A stretch of 25,871 nt of DNA from JAVVEH01 sp032251435 (GTDB lineage Bacteria > Verrucomicrobiota > Lentisphaeria > Oligosphaerales > MVZH01). A model generated the notes under the pieces. It made no database searches. It was not told the origin of the DNA and worked only from the letters and a program-made list of their open reading frames with translations. Every line of letters begins with the position of its first letter. Within the stretch, counting starts at the first letter, position 1. Below are positions 1 to 7,523 of the stretch, piece after piece. Location: contig JAVVEH010000053.1 in the NCBI GenBank assembly GCA_032251435.1, forward strand, positions 1 to 25,871. The letters are read 5' to 3'. Position numbers and translations under genes: made by a program.

Positions 1-49
1 TAATATAGGTTAGTGTTAAAGATTGCGCAAGTTTAAATTTTACATTATA

Positions 50-2716
50 CTAGCCTCTTTCGTCGTTTTTATTCGTTTCAGCGGATTCCACCCACGTCAA
101 CAGGTAGTCCCCAGCGGACAACGCGAAGCTTCCGTCGGCCCGTGGAACAATTCCCCGCTCACGCAACGGTTTCCCATCGAGTTCAACACAATCCAGATCC
201 TTGACGGGCAGCGTGATGTCAGCCCGGGTGTTTGCCGGAACCGTCACCTCATAGCGTGCGCCTCCCTTTTCTTTTCGCCAGGCGCTGCGGATCAGTCCGT
301 ACGGGCTGTGATACGTCGCCGACGCGTGTGTCAGCCCGCCACCAGGCCGCGGGCGAAGGGTGAACCGCTGGAATCCGCAGTCGCCATGATCAATGCCGGC
401 GATGGTGTCGAACATCCATTCCACCACCGCGCCGTAAGCGTAATGACTGTAGGAGTTCATGTTGACATCTCCAGGTCCGTTTTCTTTTGTCCAGCCATTC
501 CAGCGTTCCCAAATGGTTGTGGCGCCGTTGACCACCGAATACCCCCAGCTCGGGAAGGTGGTGTTTTCCAGCAGGTCATAGGCGACATTCAGATTGCCCG
601 TGTCCCGCAGCACGGACATGATCAGGGCGGTGCCAATAAACCCCGTGGAAATATGGGTGTTCTTGGCCTTGATATCCGCCACCAAATGACTGGCGGCCCT
701 CTGGGCTTGTTTCTCATTCAGCAATCCGAATTTCAAAGCCATCAGATAGGCGGTTTGAGTCTCTCCTTTTATTTTTCCGTCTTTCGCGACAAAAGCGTCA
801 TTGAAAACCGCTTTAATATCGTTGAACAGCCGGGCGTACTTTTTGGCGGCCTTGTGTTTTCCAAGCGCCTCCGCGGCCTTACGGACAATATCCGTCGCAT
901 AGGCGAAATGAGCCGTCCGGATCACCTCTTTAGGTGTCTCGGCGTCAATCGACAACCAATCTCCGAAGCACTGGGTGGATTCGCAGAGCAGGTTGTTGCT
1001 CGTCTTTTTAAGATATTTCACCCAGCGTTTCATGGCCGGATACATTTTTTCGAGCAGATCCCGGTCTTCGTAGCACTGATACAGCGTCCAAGGGCAGACC
1101 ACACCGGCGTCCCCCCAGGCGGCGCCGCCTCTACTGTCCAGGACGTCCGGCGCCACATTAGTGAACGCGCCGTCTTCGGTCTGGGCATCCAGCAAGTCAT
1201 TCATCCATTTGGTGAAAAACGCCGCCACATCCATATTGCAGATGGCGGTACGGATAAAGACCTGGGCATCCCCCGTCCAGCCGAGGCGTTCGTCCCGCTG
1301 CGGGCAATCCGTGGGCACATCCAAAAAATTAGCCCGTTGCGTCCACACCGCGTTGGAATACAGTTGGTTAATCATCGGACTGGAACAGTCGAAACACCCC
1401 GCCCGGGTGGTGTCGGAGCCAATGACAACCCCGGTCACATGATCCAGACTGGGGGGGACCGGACAGCCGGTAACCTCGACATAACGGAATCCGTGGAAGG
1501 TGAACTTGGGTTCCCATGTTTCTTCACGTTTGCCTCTCATCACATATTCGTCGGTGCAGAAGGCGCCGCGCAGGTTGTCGACGTAAAGCGTCTTGTCAAG
1601 ATTCACCATTTCCCCAAACCGCATCCGCACCACATGGCCGGCTTTGCCTTTCACATGCAGACGGACCCGCCCGGCGAAATTTTGGCCGAAATCATAGATC
1701 ACTTTGTTGGGCGCCACCTGCCAGAACGTGACCGGTTTCAATTCCTCCGTGACACGCACCGGCTCCGCGGGATAGCATTGCAGGGGGGTGCCGGCGTTCG
1801 CATGGGAACGATCGACCACGGGACTCCAGCCTTTCTCATTGAAACCGGGCTTGTTCCAACCGCCAGGCTCGAGCTGGGCGTCGACGGCTTCGCCGTAATA
1901 AAAGCCGTTCTTAAGCGTATGCCCGAGAACGGATGACCACGTCGTGTCACTGGGGACAATTTCGACTGCGTCATCGTCATATTCAAGCCGGATCTGACCT
2001 AGAAACGCGAGGTTTATTCCGTACCGTTTCGCGGTTAAGCCCCATAGGCCGTAGGTCTCTTTGTACCACCCCTCGCCCAGTTCCACACCAAGACAGTGCG
2101 GCCCTTTTTTCTTGAGCGCTCCAGTGATGTCATAGCATCGGTAATAGCGGCGTTTTTTGTAGTCCGTCCATCCCGGGGCGAAAAGATCATCGGACACAGC
2201 CTTGCCGTCAAGTGTAAGATGATAGATGCCCGCGGCGGTGGCGTGGATCAACGCCCGTTTCACCGTTTTGGTGACCACGAATTCTTTTCTGATCAACGGC
2301 CCCGTGTTCGTGTTGCCCAGATAATTGCCGATCCACCGCCCCGTCCAGTCGCTTTGTTCCAGCAACCCCATCGTGAATGACGCCATTTTCGACCAGCGCC
2401 CCGGCCGCCCCTGCTCATCCCAGATCATCACCTGCCAGAAAACCCGCTGGCAACTGCTCAGCGGGTCTCCGCCAAAACGGACATGCAGAGACTGACTGGA
2501 TTCAATCCTGCCACTGTCCCACAAAAGCGCCTCCCGATGCCTCAACGCCGCCCCGCTGTCGGCCACGATGACCCGGTACGCGCTCTGCGCGGCCCCGGGA
2601 GACACCGACATCATTTCCCAGCTCAACCGTGGGCGCGGCGCGTCCACAGCCAAAGGATTGACCAGATACTCACAGCGCAAATTGGTCGCGACGACGTTGT
2701 TTTGGGACATTCTCAC
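50..2716 (-). CDS. alpha-L-rhamnosidase, GH78 family
   Basis: An 888-residue protein that removes terminal alpha-L-rhamnose from plant or bacterial glycans by the inverting GH78 mechanism. The order is that of bacterial GH78 enzymes: an N-terminal Ig-like module (about residues 10-115), a rhamnosidase N domain starting at WTGRWIG (about 124), a beta-sandwich domain with YDFGQNFAGR (about 341-350), the (alpha/alpha)6 catalytic barrel and a C-terminal beta domain. The acidic motif DCPQRDERLGWTGD (470-483) and GATTIWERWNGW (731-742, with Glu737) carry the residues expected for general acid and base. No signal peptide or membrane segment is visible, so it probably acts in the cytoplasm on imported oligosaccharides. 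The start is a GTG with AAAGG five bases upstream; an in-frame ATG two codons later is possible. It is a single gene, divergent from hemW, with its own promoter and an operator-like palindrome. Confidence 0.93.
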   Translation of the reverse strand: MRMSQNNVVATNLRCEYLVNPLAVDAPRPRLSWEMMSVSPGAAQSAYRVIVADSGAALRHREALLWDSGRIESSQSLHVRFGGDPLSSCQRVFWQVMIWDEQGRPGRWSKMASFTMGLLEQSDWTGRWIGNYLGNTNTGPLIRKEFVVTKTVKRALIHATAAGIYHLTLDGKAVSDDLFAPGWTDYKKRRYYRCYDITGALKKKGPHCLGVELGEGWYKETYGLWGLTAKRYGINLAFLGQIRLEYDDDAVEIVPSDTTWSSVLGHTLKNGFYYGEAVDAQLEPGGWNKPGFNEKGWSPVVDRSHANAGTPLQCYPAEPVRVTEELKPVTFWQVAPNKVIYDFGQNFAGRVRLHVKGKAGHVVRMRFGEMVNLDKTLYVDNLRGAFCTDEYVMRGKREETWEPKFTFHGFRYVEVTGCPVPPSLDHVTGVVIGSDTTRAGCFDCSSPMINQLYSNAVWTQRANFLDVPTDCPQRDERLGWTGDAQVFIRTAICNMDVAAFFTKWMNDLLDAQTEDGAFTNVAPDVLDSRGGAAWGDAGVVCPWTLYQCYEDRDLLEKMYPAMKRWVKYLKKTSNNLLCESTQCFGDWLSIDAETPKEVIRTAHFAYATDIVRKAAEALGKHKAAKKYARLFNDIKAVFNDAFVAKDGKIKGETQTAYLMALKFGLLNEKQAQRAASHLVADIKAKNTHISTGFIGTALIMSVLRDTGNLNVAYDLLENTTFPSWGYSVVNGATTIWERWNGWTKENGPGDVNMNSYSHYAYGAVVEWMFDTIAGIDHGDCGFQRFTLRPRPGGGLTHASATYHSPYGLIRSAWRKEKGGARYEVTVPANTRADITLPVKDLDCVELDGKPLRERGIVPRADGSFALSAGDYLLTWVESAETNKNDERG

Positions 2717-2763
2717 TCATGCCTTTCCGTTATCAGTTGACAGGGAACGTTAGCGGTTGGTGG

Positions 2764-2775
2764 GGAAGCGCTCTC
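2764..2775. promoter_or_regulatory. LacI-family-like operator candidate
   Basis: The sequence GGAAGCGCTCTC is centred on the palindrome AGCGCT, and its outermost G and C also pair. LacI-family regulators of sugar catabolism often bind GC-centred palindromes of this kind. It lies just downstream of the predicted rhamnosidase -10 box, where a repressor would block transcription. No LacI-family gene is present in the window, so the regulator is unknown. The two arms mismatch at two positions on each side. Confidence 0.35.
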
Positions 2776-2777
2776 TA

Positions 2778-2805
2778 ACCATATCGGTTTTTCACTATTT
2801 GACAA
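2778..2805 (-). promoter_or_regulatory. sigma70-like promoter of the rhamnosidase gene
   Basis: Read on the minus strand, a -35 box TTGTCA (2805-2800, 5 of 6 to consensus) is followed by a 16-base spacer and a -10 box TATGGT (2783-2778, 4 of 6). It lies about 60 bases upstream of the GTG start, leaving a leader that includes the operator-like palindrome. Confidence 0.5.
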
Positions 2806-2931
2806 GACCCGGCGCAGTCATTTTTCATCCCTCTTTGGCGATTTTCCGCGGAAGAATCACGCGCCTTTTCCGAGCCGGACAATCGCCGAATCGTATGATG
2901 ATTTCACGGGTTGACGGATTACAGTGACAGC

Positions 2932-4029
2932 ATGGTCGACCATCTTTACATTCATGTGCCGTTTTGCGCGTCAAAATGCGCGTATTGCGCGTTTTATTCG
3001 GAAACAGACGCGGCCCCCGCGGCCCGGCTGGCCTGGCTTGACAAGCTGGCTGAAGAATTGCACGCCCACGCGCCGGAACTGGCGCGGCTGCGAACGGTGT
3101 TTATCGGCGGCGGCACCCCGACGTTTCTCCCCCCCCTTGAATTGGAGCGGGCGCTCGCCAGTATTCGCGCCGTGATCCCCAGTGGCGGAGTCGGCGAATT
3201 CACGATTGAATGCAATCCCGAAACCCTGACTCCGGAAAAAGCCGATAGTCTCGCCCGGCATGGTGTCAACCGGGTCAGTTTAGGTGTCCAGAGTTTTTCG
3301 CCGGCGCTCCGGCGCACACTTGGCCGCGGAGGATCCGCGGAAGCCGCGGAACAGGCTGTCGGATTACTGAGAAACGCCGGCATCCGGAATTATGGCATGG
3401 ATCTTATTTACGGCATTCCCGGACAACGGTTAACTGACTGGGAGCGGGACGTGCGCCACGCCTGCGGGACGGGTGTCTCCCATCTGTCCGCCTACGCGCT
3501 GACAGTGGAAGAAGGAACCCGGCTGGCGCGGAAAGGCGCCCCGCCGCCGGACGATGAGCTGGCCGCGGATATGTGGACAGTGACGGGTGAGTGTTGCGCT
3601 GACTACGGGTTGGCCCGTTACGAGATTTCCAATTACGCTCTCCCGGGAAAGACGTGCCGCCATAACCAGGGAATCTGGCATGGTCAATCCTATCTCGGAC
3701 TGGGACCGGCCGCCAGCTCGTTTGACGGAATCTCCCGCTGGACGCAACCGGCCGATCTGCGGGCCTGGCTGGAGGACACCCCGCCGGAACGGGATGAGTT
3801 GCCCGCCCCGGAACGGGCCTGTGAGATCCTCGCGTTCGGCCTGCGGACGGTTGAAGGCTGGAATAAACAGGACTTCGCTGACTTGACCCGTTTCACGATC
3901 CGCGGCCTGCGCGGCGCCGCGGTGGACGATTTGATCCGCCAGGAGTTACTGGTGGAAACTGACAGCCACGTCCGGCCCACGGAACGCGGACTGCTCTTCG
4001 CCGACACCGTCGCCATCAACCTGGTGTAG
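2932..4029 (+). CDS. hemW: radical SAM heme chaperone HemW (HemN-like)
   Basis: A 365-residue radical SAM protein of the HemW family, known as heme chaperones and often misannotated as oxygen-independent coproporphyrinogen oxidases. The cluster motif is CASKCAYC (Cys12, Cys16, Cys19), which binds a 4Fe-4S cluster with SAM. Next come FIGGGTPTFL near residue 60 and the strand motif GEFTIECNPETLT. Further motifs are GVQSF, GMDLIYGIPGQ and the C-terminal HemW signature RHNQGIWHGQSYLGLGPAA. The extra N-terminal residues typical of true HemN are absent, which favours HemW. I chose ATG 2932 because family members begin a few residues before LYIHVPFC; an in-frame TTG at 2911 would add seven residues. 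No strong ribosome binding site is seen for either start. TATGAT at 2894-2899 is a possible -10 box without a clear -35. The gene converges with the metallo-hydrolase gene across a gap of about 25 bases. Confidence 0.88.
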   Translation: MVDHLYIHVPFCASKCAYCAFYSETDAAPAARLAWLDKLAEELHAHAPELARLRTVFIGGGTPTFLPPLELERALASIRAVIPSGGVGEFTIECNPETLTPEKADSLARHGVNRVSLGVQSFSPALRRTLGRGGSAEAAEQAVGLLRNAGIRNYGMDLIYGIPGQRLTDWERDVRHACGTGVSHLSAYALTVEEGTRLARKGAPPPDDELAADMWTVTGECCADYGLARYEISNYALPGKTCRHNQGIWHGQSYLGLGPAASSFDGISRWTQPADLRAWLEDTPPERDELPAPERACEILAFGLRTVEGWNKQDFADLTRFTIRGLRGAAVDDLIRQELLVETDSHVRPTERGLLFADTVAINLV

Positions 4030-4053
4030 CCTTTTTCTCTCCTTTTTCCCAAA

Positions 4054-4833
4054 TCACGCGATCCAAATAGTCGGCAAATGGGTTTCCTGGCGGGCCACTC
4101 TCAGGACGACGTCTTGCCGTCCAAGCTCCATCAGCGACTGGGCGGCCAACGCCTCCACCAGCTCGTAGGTATTGCATTCCCGGCTGGTATGTCCGATAAT
4201 CAAATGCCGGGTTTTGGCATGCAAGACACGCTTAAGCAACATGAGGCTGTCGGTATTGTTCAGATGGCCCTGCCGTCCCATGATCCGCTGTTTGAGCCGC
4301 CAGGGACGTTCTGACTGCTGGAGCATGGTGAGATCGTGATTGCTCTCCAACAGCAAAATGTCACATTCCGCCAAATGGTGGCAAATCACACTGGTCGGGT
4401 AACCGATATCGGTGGCCACGCCCAGCTTAAATCCCGGGACCGTGAACGTGAAGCCGACTGGATCCACCGCGTCGTGAGGGATGGAGAACGGTTGGATGTC
4501 AAATTCGCCGACCGTGAAGGTCTGCCCCGCGTTGAACAGCACCACGTTCTCCCCGACACGGTTTTTAGACGCCAGCAGGCGGGCCGTCGCGGGGGTGGTG
4601 TAAACAGGCAATCCCAATCCGCGGGAGACAACCCCCGCGCCTTTGGCATGGTCACCGTGTTCATGTGTGACAAGAATGGCCCGTAAGCGCCCTTCCTCCA
4701 CTTCGGCGGCGGCCATCCGCTTCCGAAGTTCTTTCAAGCTGAACCCGGCATCGACAAGAATATCCCCCTCCCGACCATGAATAATGATCGAATTGCCGGA
4801 ACTGCCGCTGCCTAAAACAGTGATGCCTAACAC
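4054..4833 (-). CDS. MBL-fold metallo-hydrolase, WalJ/YycJ-like
   Basis: A 259-residue metallo-beta-lactamase-fold hydrolase. The start GVLGSGSSGNS pattern (here ITVLGSGSSGNS), VDAGFS, the metal motif THEHGDH, a later IPHDA and the C-terminal GHTSRECN are the pattern of the YycJ/WalJ family, thought to be two-metal phosphodiesterases or nucleases. The start is GTG at 4833, because AAGGA sits eight bases upstream and overlaps the stop of the preceding stress-protein gene. A longer reading frame from 4875 would run into that gene. It is the last gene of the ATPase operon, 11 bases after the stress-protein gene. No functional tie to the ATPase is known, so it may simply be read through. No signal peptide is seen. 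Confidence 0.82.
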   Translation of the reverse strand: MLGITVLGSGSSGNSIIIHGREGDILVDAGFSLKELRKRMAAAEVEEGRLRAILVTHEHGDHAKGAGVVSRGLGLPVYTTPATARLLASKNRVGENVVLFNAGQTFTVGEFDIQPFSIPHDAVDPVGFTFTVPGFKLGVATDIGYPTSVICHHLAECDILLLESNHDLTMLQQSERPWRLKQRIMGRQGHLNNTDSLMLLKRVLHAKTRHLIIGHTSRECNTYELVEALAAQSLMELGRQDVVLRVARQETHLPTIWIA

Positions 4834-4844
4834 AAGAGGAGTCC

Positions 4845-5303
4845 TTACCGTCTTTTTACCACAATGACCGGACAATCAGCCTCATCCAATATCAATTGCC
4901 GTTGTTTACTGGACACATCTTTCCGGGTGACCGTTTGATGCCAGCCGCCTAACACAATCACATCCGCCGCCATCTCCCGGGCCCGTTGCAAAATCACCTG
5001 GTGAAAGGCCCCTTTAAGCTGAACCCCCTCCACGTCAACACCATGGTTTTTACCGATCGTTTTCACATAATCCAAATAGCGGTGACCGGTGCGTTCCAAA
5101 TCCTGTTCAAATTCATTCCGCTCCTCGGTGACAAAAATCCGCATCTGAGACAGATATTCCATCGTGGCGGTGTCCACGACGTAAACAGCCGTGACGTGTC
5201 CCCCCGTTTGAGCCGCCAGCCCCACCGCGTAATTCGCGGCGGCGATTGAGGGTTCGCTGCCATCCACCACCAATAACATTTTTCCCAGCAGGTTATCACT
5301 CAT
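4845..5303 (-). CDS. universal stress protein (UspA family)
   Basis: A 152-residue single-domain Usp protein. MLLVVDGSEPSIAAANYAVGLAAQ at the N terminus gives the first beta strand with its conserved Asp, VTAVYVVD the second, and ADVIVLGGWHQ plus CPVIVVKRR the last two strands. ATP-binding members carry G-x2-G-x9-G-S/T after the VLG strand. Here that stretch reads GGWHQTVTRKDVSSKQRQ, so the loop is largely lost and ATP binding is doubtful. The ATG lies inside the end of the subunit D gene (ATGAGTGA, 8-base overlap), which implies translational coupling to the ATPase. A role as a stress-linked modulator of the enzyme is only inferred from this position. Confidence 0.85.
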   Translation of the reverse strand: MSDNLLGKMLLVVDGSEPSIAAANYAVGLAAQTGGHVTAVYVVDTATMEYLSQMRIFVTEERNEFEQDLERTGHRYLDYVKTIGKNHGVDVEGVQLKGAFHQVILQRAREMAADVIVLGGWHQTVTRKDVSSKQRQLILDEADCPVIVVKRR

Positions 5304-5931
5304 GATCGTCTTCTTCCTCGCGGCGGGATTTAATCATTTTCATCATCGAAAACGCTTCCAGTTCCTTGCTCTCCAGCGTCTCACCGATATAGCGGAGGGT
5401 GTCTTTAAAGTCCGGAATAAAGATCCGCTCCAGCGCGTTCACCCGGCGCTGGGTTTTCTTCAACTCCCGGGCGAGCAACCAGACGGATGTCTCCAATTGG
5501 GCCATTTCACCAACCGCATCCAGTAAATCAAGAAAATCCACCATCGTGGCATCCACCAGAGAATCGGTCTGGGCCAAGCCGAATTGACGAGTCAACGCGC
5601 CGCTTTCCGTCGTGATGTCGGGCAGGCGGATTCCCGCCACCACCCGGACGCGCACGGTCACCGAATGGTCATAATGTATCCCGTTCGCCACCCGCCGCAT
5701 ACTGTGATAGCCATTTTTCACAATGGCCTTGCGGCCCGTGGTGAAGGCTTTTTCCCGAGCGGTGTCCAAGCGTTTCTGCGCCCGTTTAACCCGGTCCATC
5801 AGCCGCATCAACTCCATCACCAGGATTTCCCGCTTTTGATCCAGCAGTGAAAATCCCTCACTGGCCGTCTTCAAATCATCTTGAAGGCGAAGTTGATTGC
5901 TTTTCGTGGGTGGAACGTTTAGTTTTGGCAT
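5296..5931 (-). CDS. atpD: V-type ATP synthase subunit D (central stalk)
   Basis: A 211-residue subunit D, the coiled-coil rotor shaft inside the A3B3 head. The N-terminal PTKSNQLRLQDDLKTASEGF and LLDQKREILVMELMRLMDRV segments match the family start, and the C-terminal part (ALERIFIPDFKDTLRYIGETLE) is the matching antiparallel helix. Length is normal for the family. The ATG at 5931 has no recognisable ribosome binding site. The 3' arm of a predicted hairpin, ending in a T run, abuts the start codon, so initiation may be structure-controlled. It follows subunit B after a gap of about 100 bases with repeats, and overlaps the stress-protein gene downstream. Confidence 0.95.
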   Translation of the reverse strand: MPKLNVPPTKSNQLRLQDDLKTASEGFSLLDQKREILVMELMRLMDRVKRAQKRLDTAREKAFTTGRKAIVKNGYHSMRRVANGIHYDHSVTVRVRVVAGIRLPDITTESGALTRQFGLAQTDSLVDATMVDFLDLLDAVGEMAQLETSVWLLARELKKTQRRVNALERIFIPDFKDTLRYIGETLESKELEAFSMMKMIKSRREEEDDHE

Positions 5932-5979
5932 GAAAAAGACCGGCCTGAGGCCAGGTTAAATGGTTAAATGGGTCTTTTC
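5932..5979 (-). promoter_or_regulatory. hairpin directly upstream of the subunit D start
   Basis: On the minus strand GAAAAGACC (5979-5971) pairs with GGTCTTTTTC (5941-5932, one extra T), giving a nine-pair stem. The loop contains a smaller hairpin GGCC-TCA-GGCC and two copies of ATTTAACC. The 3' arm ends in five T residues and touches the ATG of subunit D. It could act as an attenuator-like or translation-controlling element. Confidence 0.45.
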
Positions 5980-6000
5980 TTAACTTGAATACTGGTTTTT

Positions 6001-6021
6001 GATTATTGATTACTGATTACT
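6001..6021. repeat. 7-bp tandem repeat, three copies, between subunits B and D
   Basis: The units are GATTATT, GATTACT and GATTACT. The array is enclosed by TGGTTT (5993-5998) and AAACCA (6023-6028), which could pair. It lies in the untranslated gap of the ATPase operon. Confidence 0.6.
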
Positions 6022-6032
6022 GAAACCATCCT

Positions 6033-7523
6033 TTACAACCCGAACGGATTCGGCGCGCCCGCGATTGGTGTTTCCGCCGCGGCGGCGACCGACGTGCTGT
6101 CATAGTGGTTTTTTAAATCATCATCGGTCAATCGGTACAGTTCCCCACGCGGAAGAATTTTCAAGGCTTTCCAGCCAATGTCCAGGCTTTGGTCGATCGT
6201 CCGGTTATCGTGTTCACCCTGGGTCACCACATGCTCCTCGAAATAATCCCCGAAATCCATATACAACTTGTCCAAGGGGCTGAGTTCCTCTTTCCCGATC
6301 ACCGAAGCCAAGGCCCGAATTTCTTTCACCCGTGAGTAGGCGGCGAACAACTGCGAGGCCACCCGCGGATGATCATCCCGGGTCCGGTCTTTGCCAATGC
6401 CGTCCTTCATCAGACGCGACAAAGACGGCAGCCCGGCCACAGGCGGATAAATGTCTTTTTGAAACAGCCCTCGGTCCAAGACAATTTGTCCCTCCGTGAT
6501 GTACCCGGTCAGATCGGGAATCGGGTGGGAAATGTCATCACTGGGCATTGTCAGAATCGGCATCTGGGTAATGGATCCTTCCCGTCCTTCCACCCGGCCG
6601 GCACGCTCGTACAGACTGGCCAGATCGCTGTACAAATAGCCCGGATATCCCTTTCGACTGGGAATCTCACTTCGGGCGGTGGCCACTTCGCGCAGCGATT
6701 CGCAGTAATTAGTCATATCCGTCAGAATCACCAAGACATGCATTCCCTCCTCAAAAGCCAGATACTCAGCCAGAGTCAACGCGGAACGGGGGGTCACCAA
6801 CCGTTCCACCGAGGGATCATCGGCCAAACTCAAAAACATGGTCACATTATTAATAGCGCCGCTGCGCTCAAAGGAGTCAATGAAAAACCGGGCCACATCG
6901 TATTTGATGCCCATCGCCGCGAAGACAATGGCGAAATCAACATCCTCACTCAACAACTTCGCCTGCCGGGCGATTTGCGCCGCGATACGGTTATGCGGCA
7001 TCCCGTTCCCGGAAAAAATCGGCAATTTCTGCCCCCGCACCAGCGTGTTCATCAAATCGATCGAGGTGATCCCGGTCTGAATAAAATCACGCGGGTATTG
7101 CCGCGAATAAGGATTGATCGAATGTCCATTCACATCCCGCCATTGATCCGTCAACACCTGCGGCAAGCCATCTTTGGGGCGCCCCACCCCGTCAAACACG
7201 CGCCCCAGCATGTCCCGGCTCACGGGAATACGCAGGGAATCCCCCGTGAACCGCGTGCTGCTGGCGCCCATGCTCAACCCGCTGGTGCCGGAAAAAATCT
7301 GCACTACCGCGCGGGTCTCACTGATATCCAGAACCTGCCCCAAACGCGTGTTCCCGTTGGGATCGGTCAGTTCGACCAATTCGTTATAGGCGACATCCGT
7401 CACCCCGTCAACAAACACCAAGGGACCGTCCACTTTGCCAAGACCACTATATTGCAAGCCGCTGTTAGCCATCACATACACCTTGTTTTTTCCGCTTGTC
7501 CCGACACCGAGAGGCCGGGACAC
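6033..7523 (-). CDS. atpB: V-type ATP synthase subunit B (non-catalytic)
   Basis: A 496-residue non-catalytic nucleotide-binding subunit of the A3B3 head. The beta-barrel domain (GKVDGPLVFVDGV and GTSGLSMGASSTRFTGD) is followed by the nucleotide-binding domain. In that domain the P-loop position reads IFSGNGMPHNRIAAQ, the degenerate form typical of subunit B. The family signatures ILTDMTNYCESLREVA and TMPSDDISHPIPDLTGYITEGQ are intact. The sequence is closer to archaeal/Thermus/Enterococcus-type B than to the shorter chlamydial type. The first in-frame start is GTG 7523, overlapping the subunit A stop by one base. An internal ATG at 7472, preceded by AAGGTG, would give a conventional N terminus (MANSGLQYSGLGKVDGPL), so the first 17 residues may not be translated. 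Confidence 0.95.
   Translation of the reverse strand: MSRPLGVGTSGKNKVYVMANSGLQYSGLGKVDGPLVFVDGVTDVAYNELVELTDPNGNTRLGQVLDISETRAVVQIFSGTSGLSMGASSTRFTGDSLRIPVSRDMLGRVFDGVGRPKDGLPQVLTDQWRDVNGHSINPYSRQYPRDFIQTGITSIDLMNTLVRGQKLPIFSGNGMPHNRIAAQIARQAKLLSEDVDFAIVFAAMGIKYDVARFFIDSFERSGAINNVTMFLSLADDPSVERLVTPRSALTLAEYLAFEEGMHVLVILTDMTNYCESLREVATARSEIPSRKGYPGYLYSDLASLYERAGRVEGREGSITQMPILTMPSDDISHPIPDLTGYITEGQIVLDRGLFQKDIYPPVAGLPSLSRLMKDGIGKDRTRDDHPRVASQLFAAYSRVKEIRALASVIGKEELSPLDKLYMDFGDYFEEHVVTQGEHDNRTIDQSLDIGWKALKILPRGELYRLTDDDLKNHYDSTSVAAAAETPIAGAPNPFGL

Noticed and set aside
23..1936. A 637-codon open frame on the plus strand
   Set aside because: It lies antisense to the clear GH78 rhamnosidase, has no domain-like sequence and is rich in His/Arg/Pro, as expected of a shadow frame.
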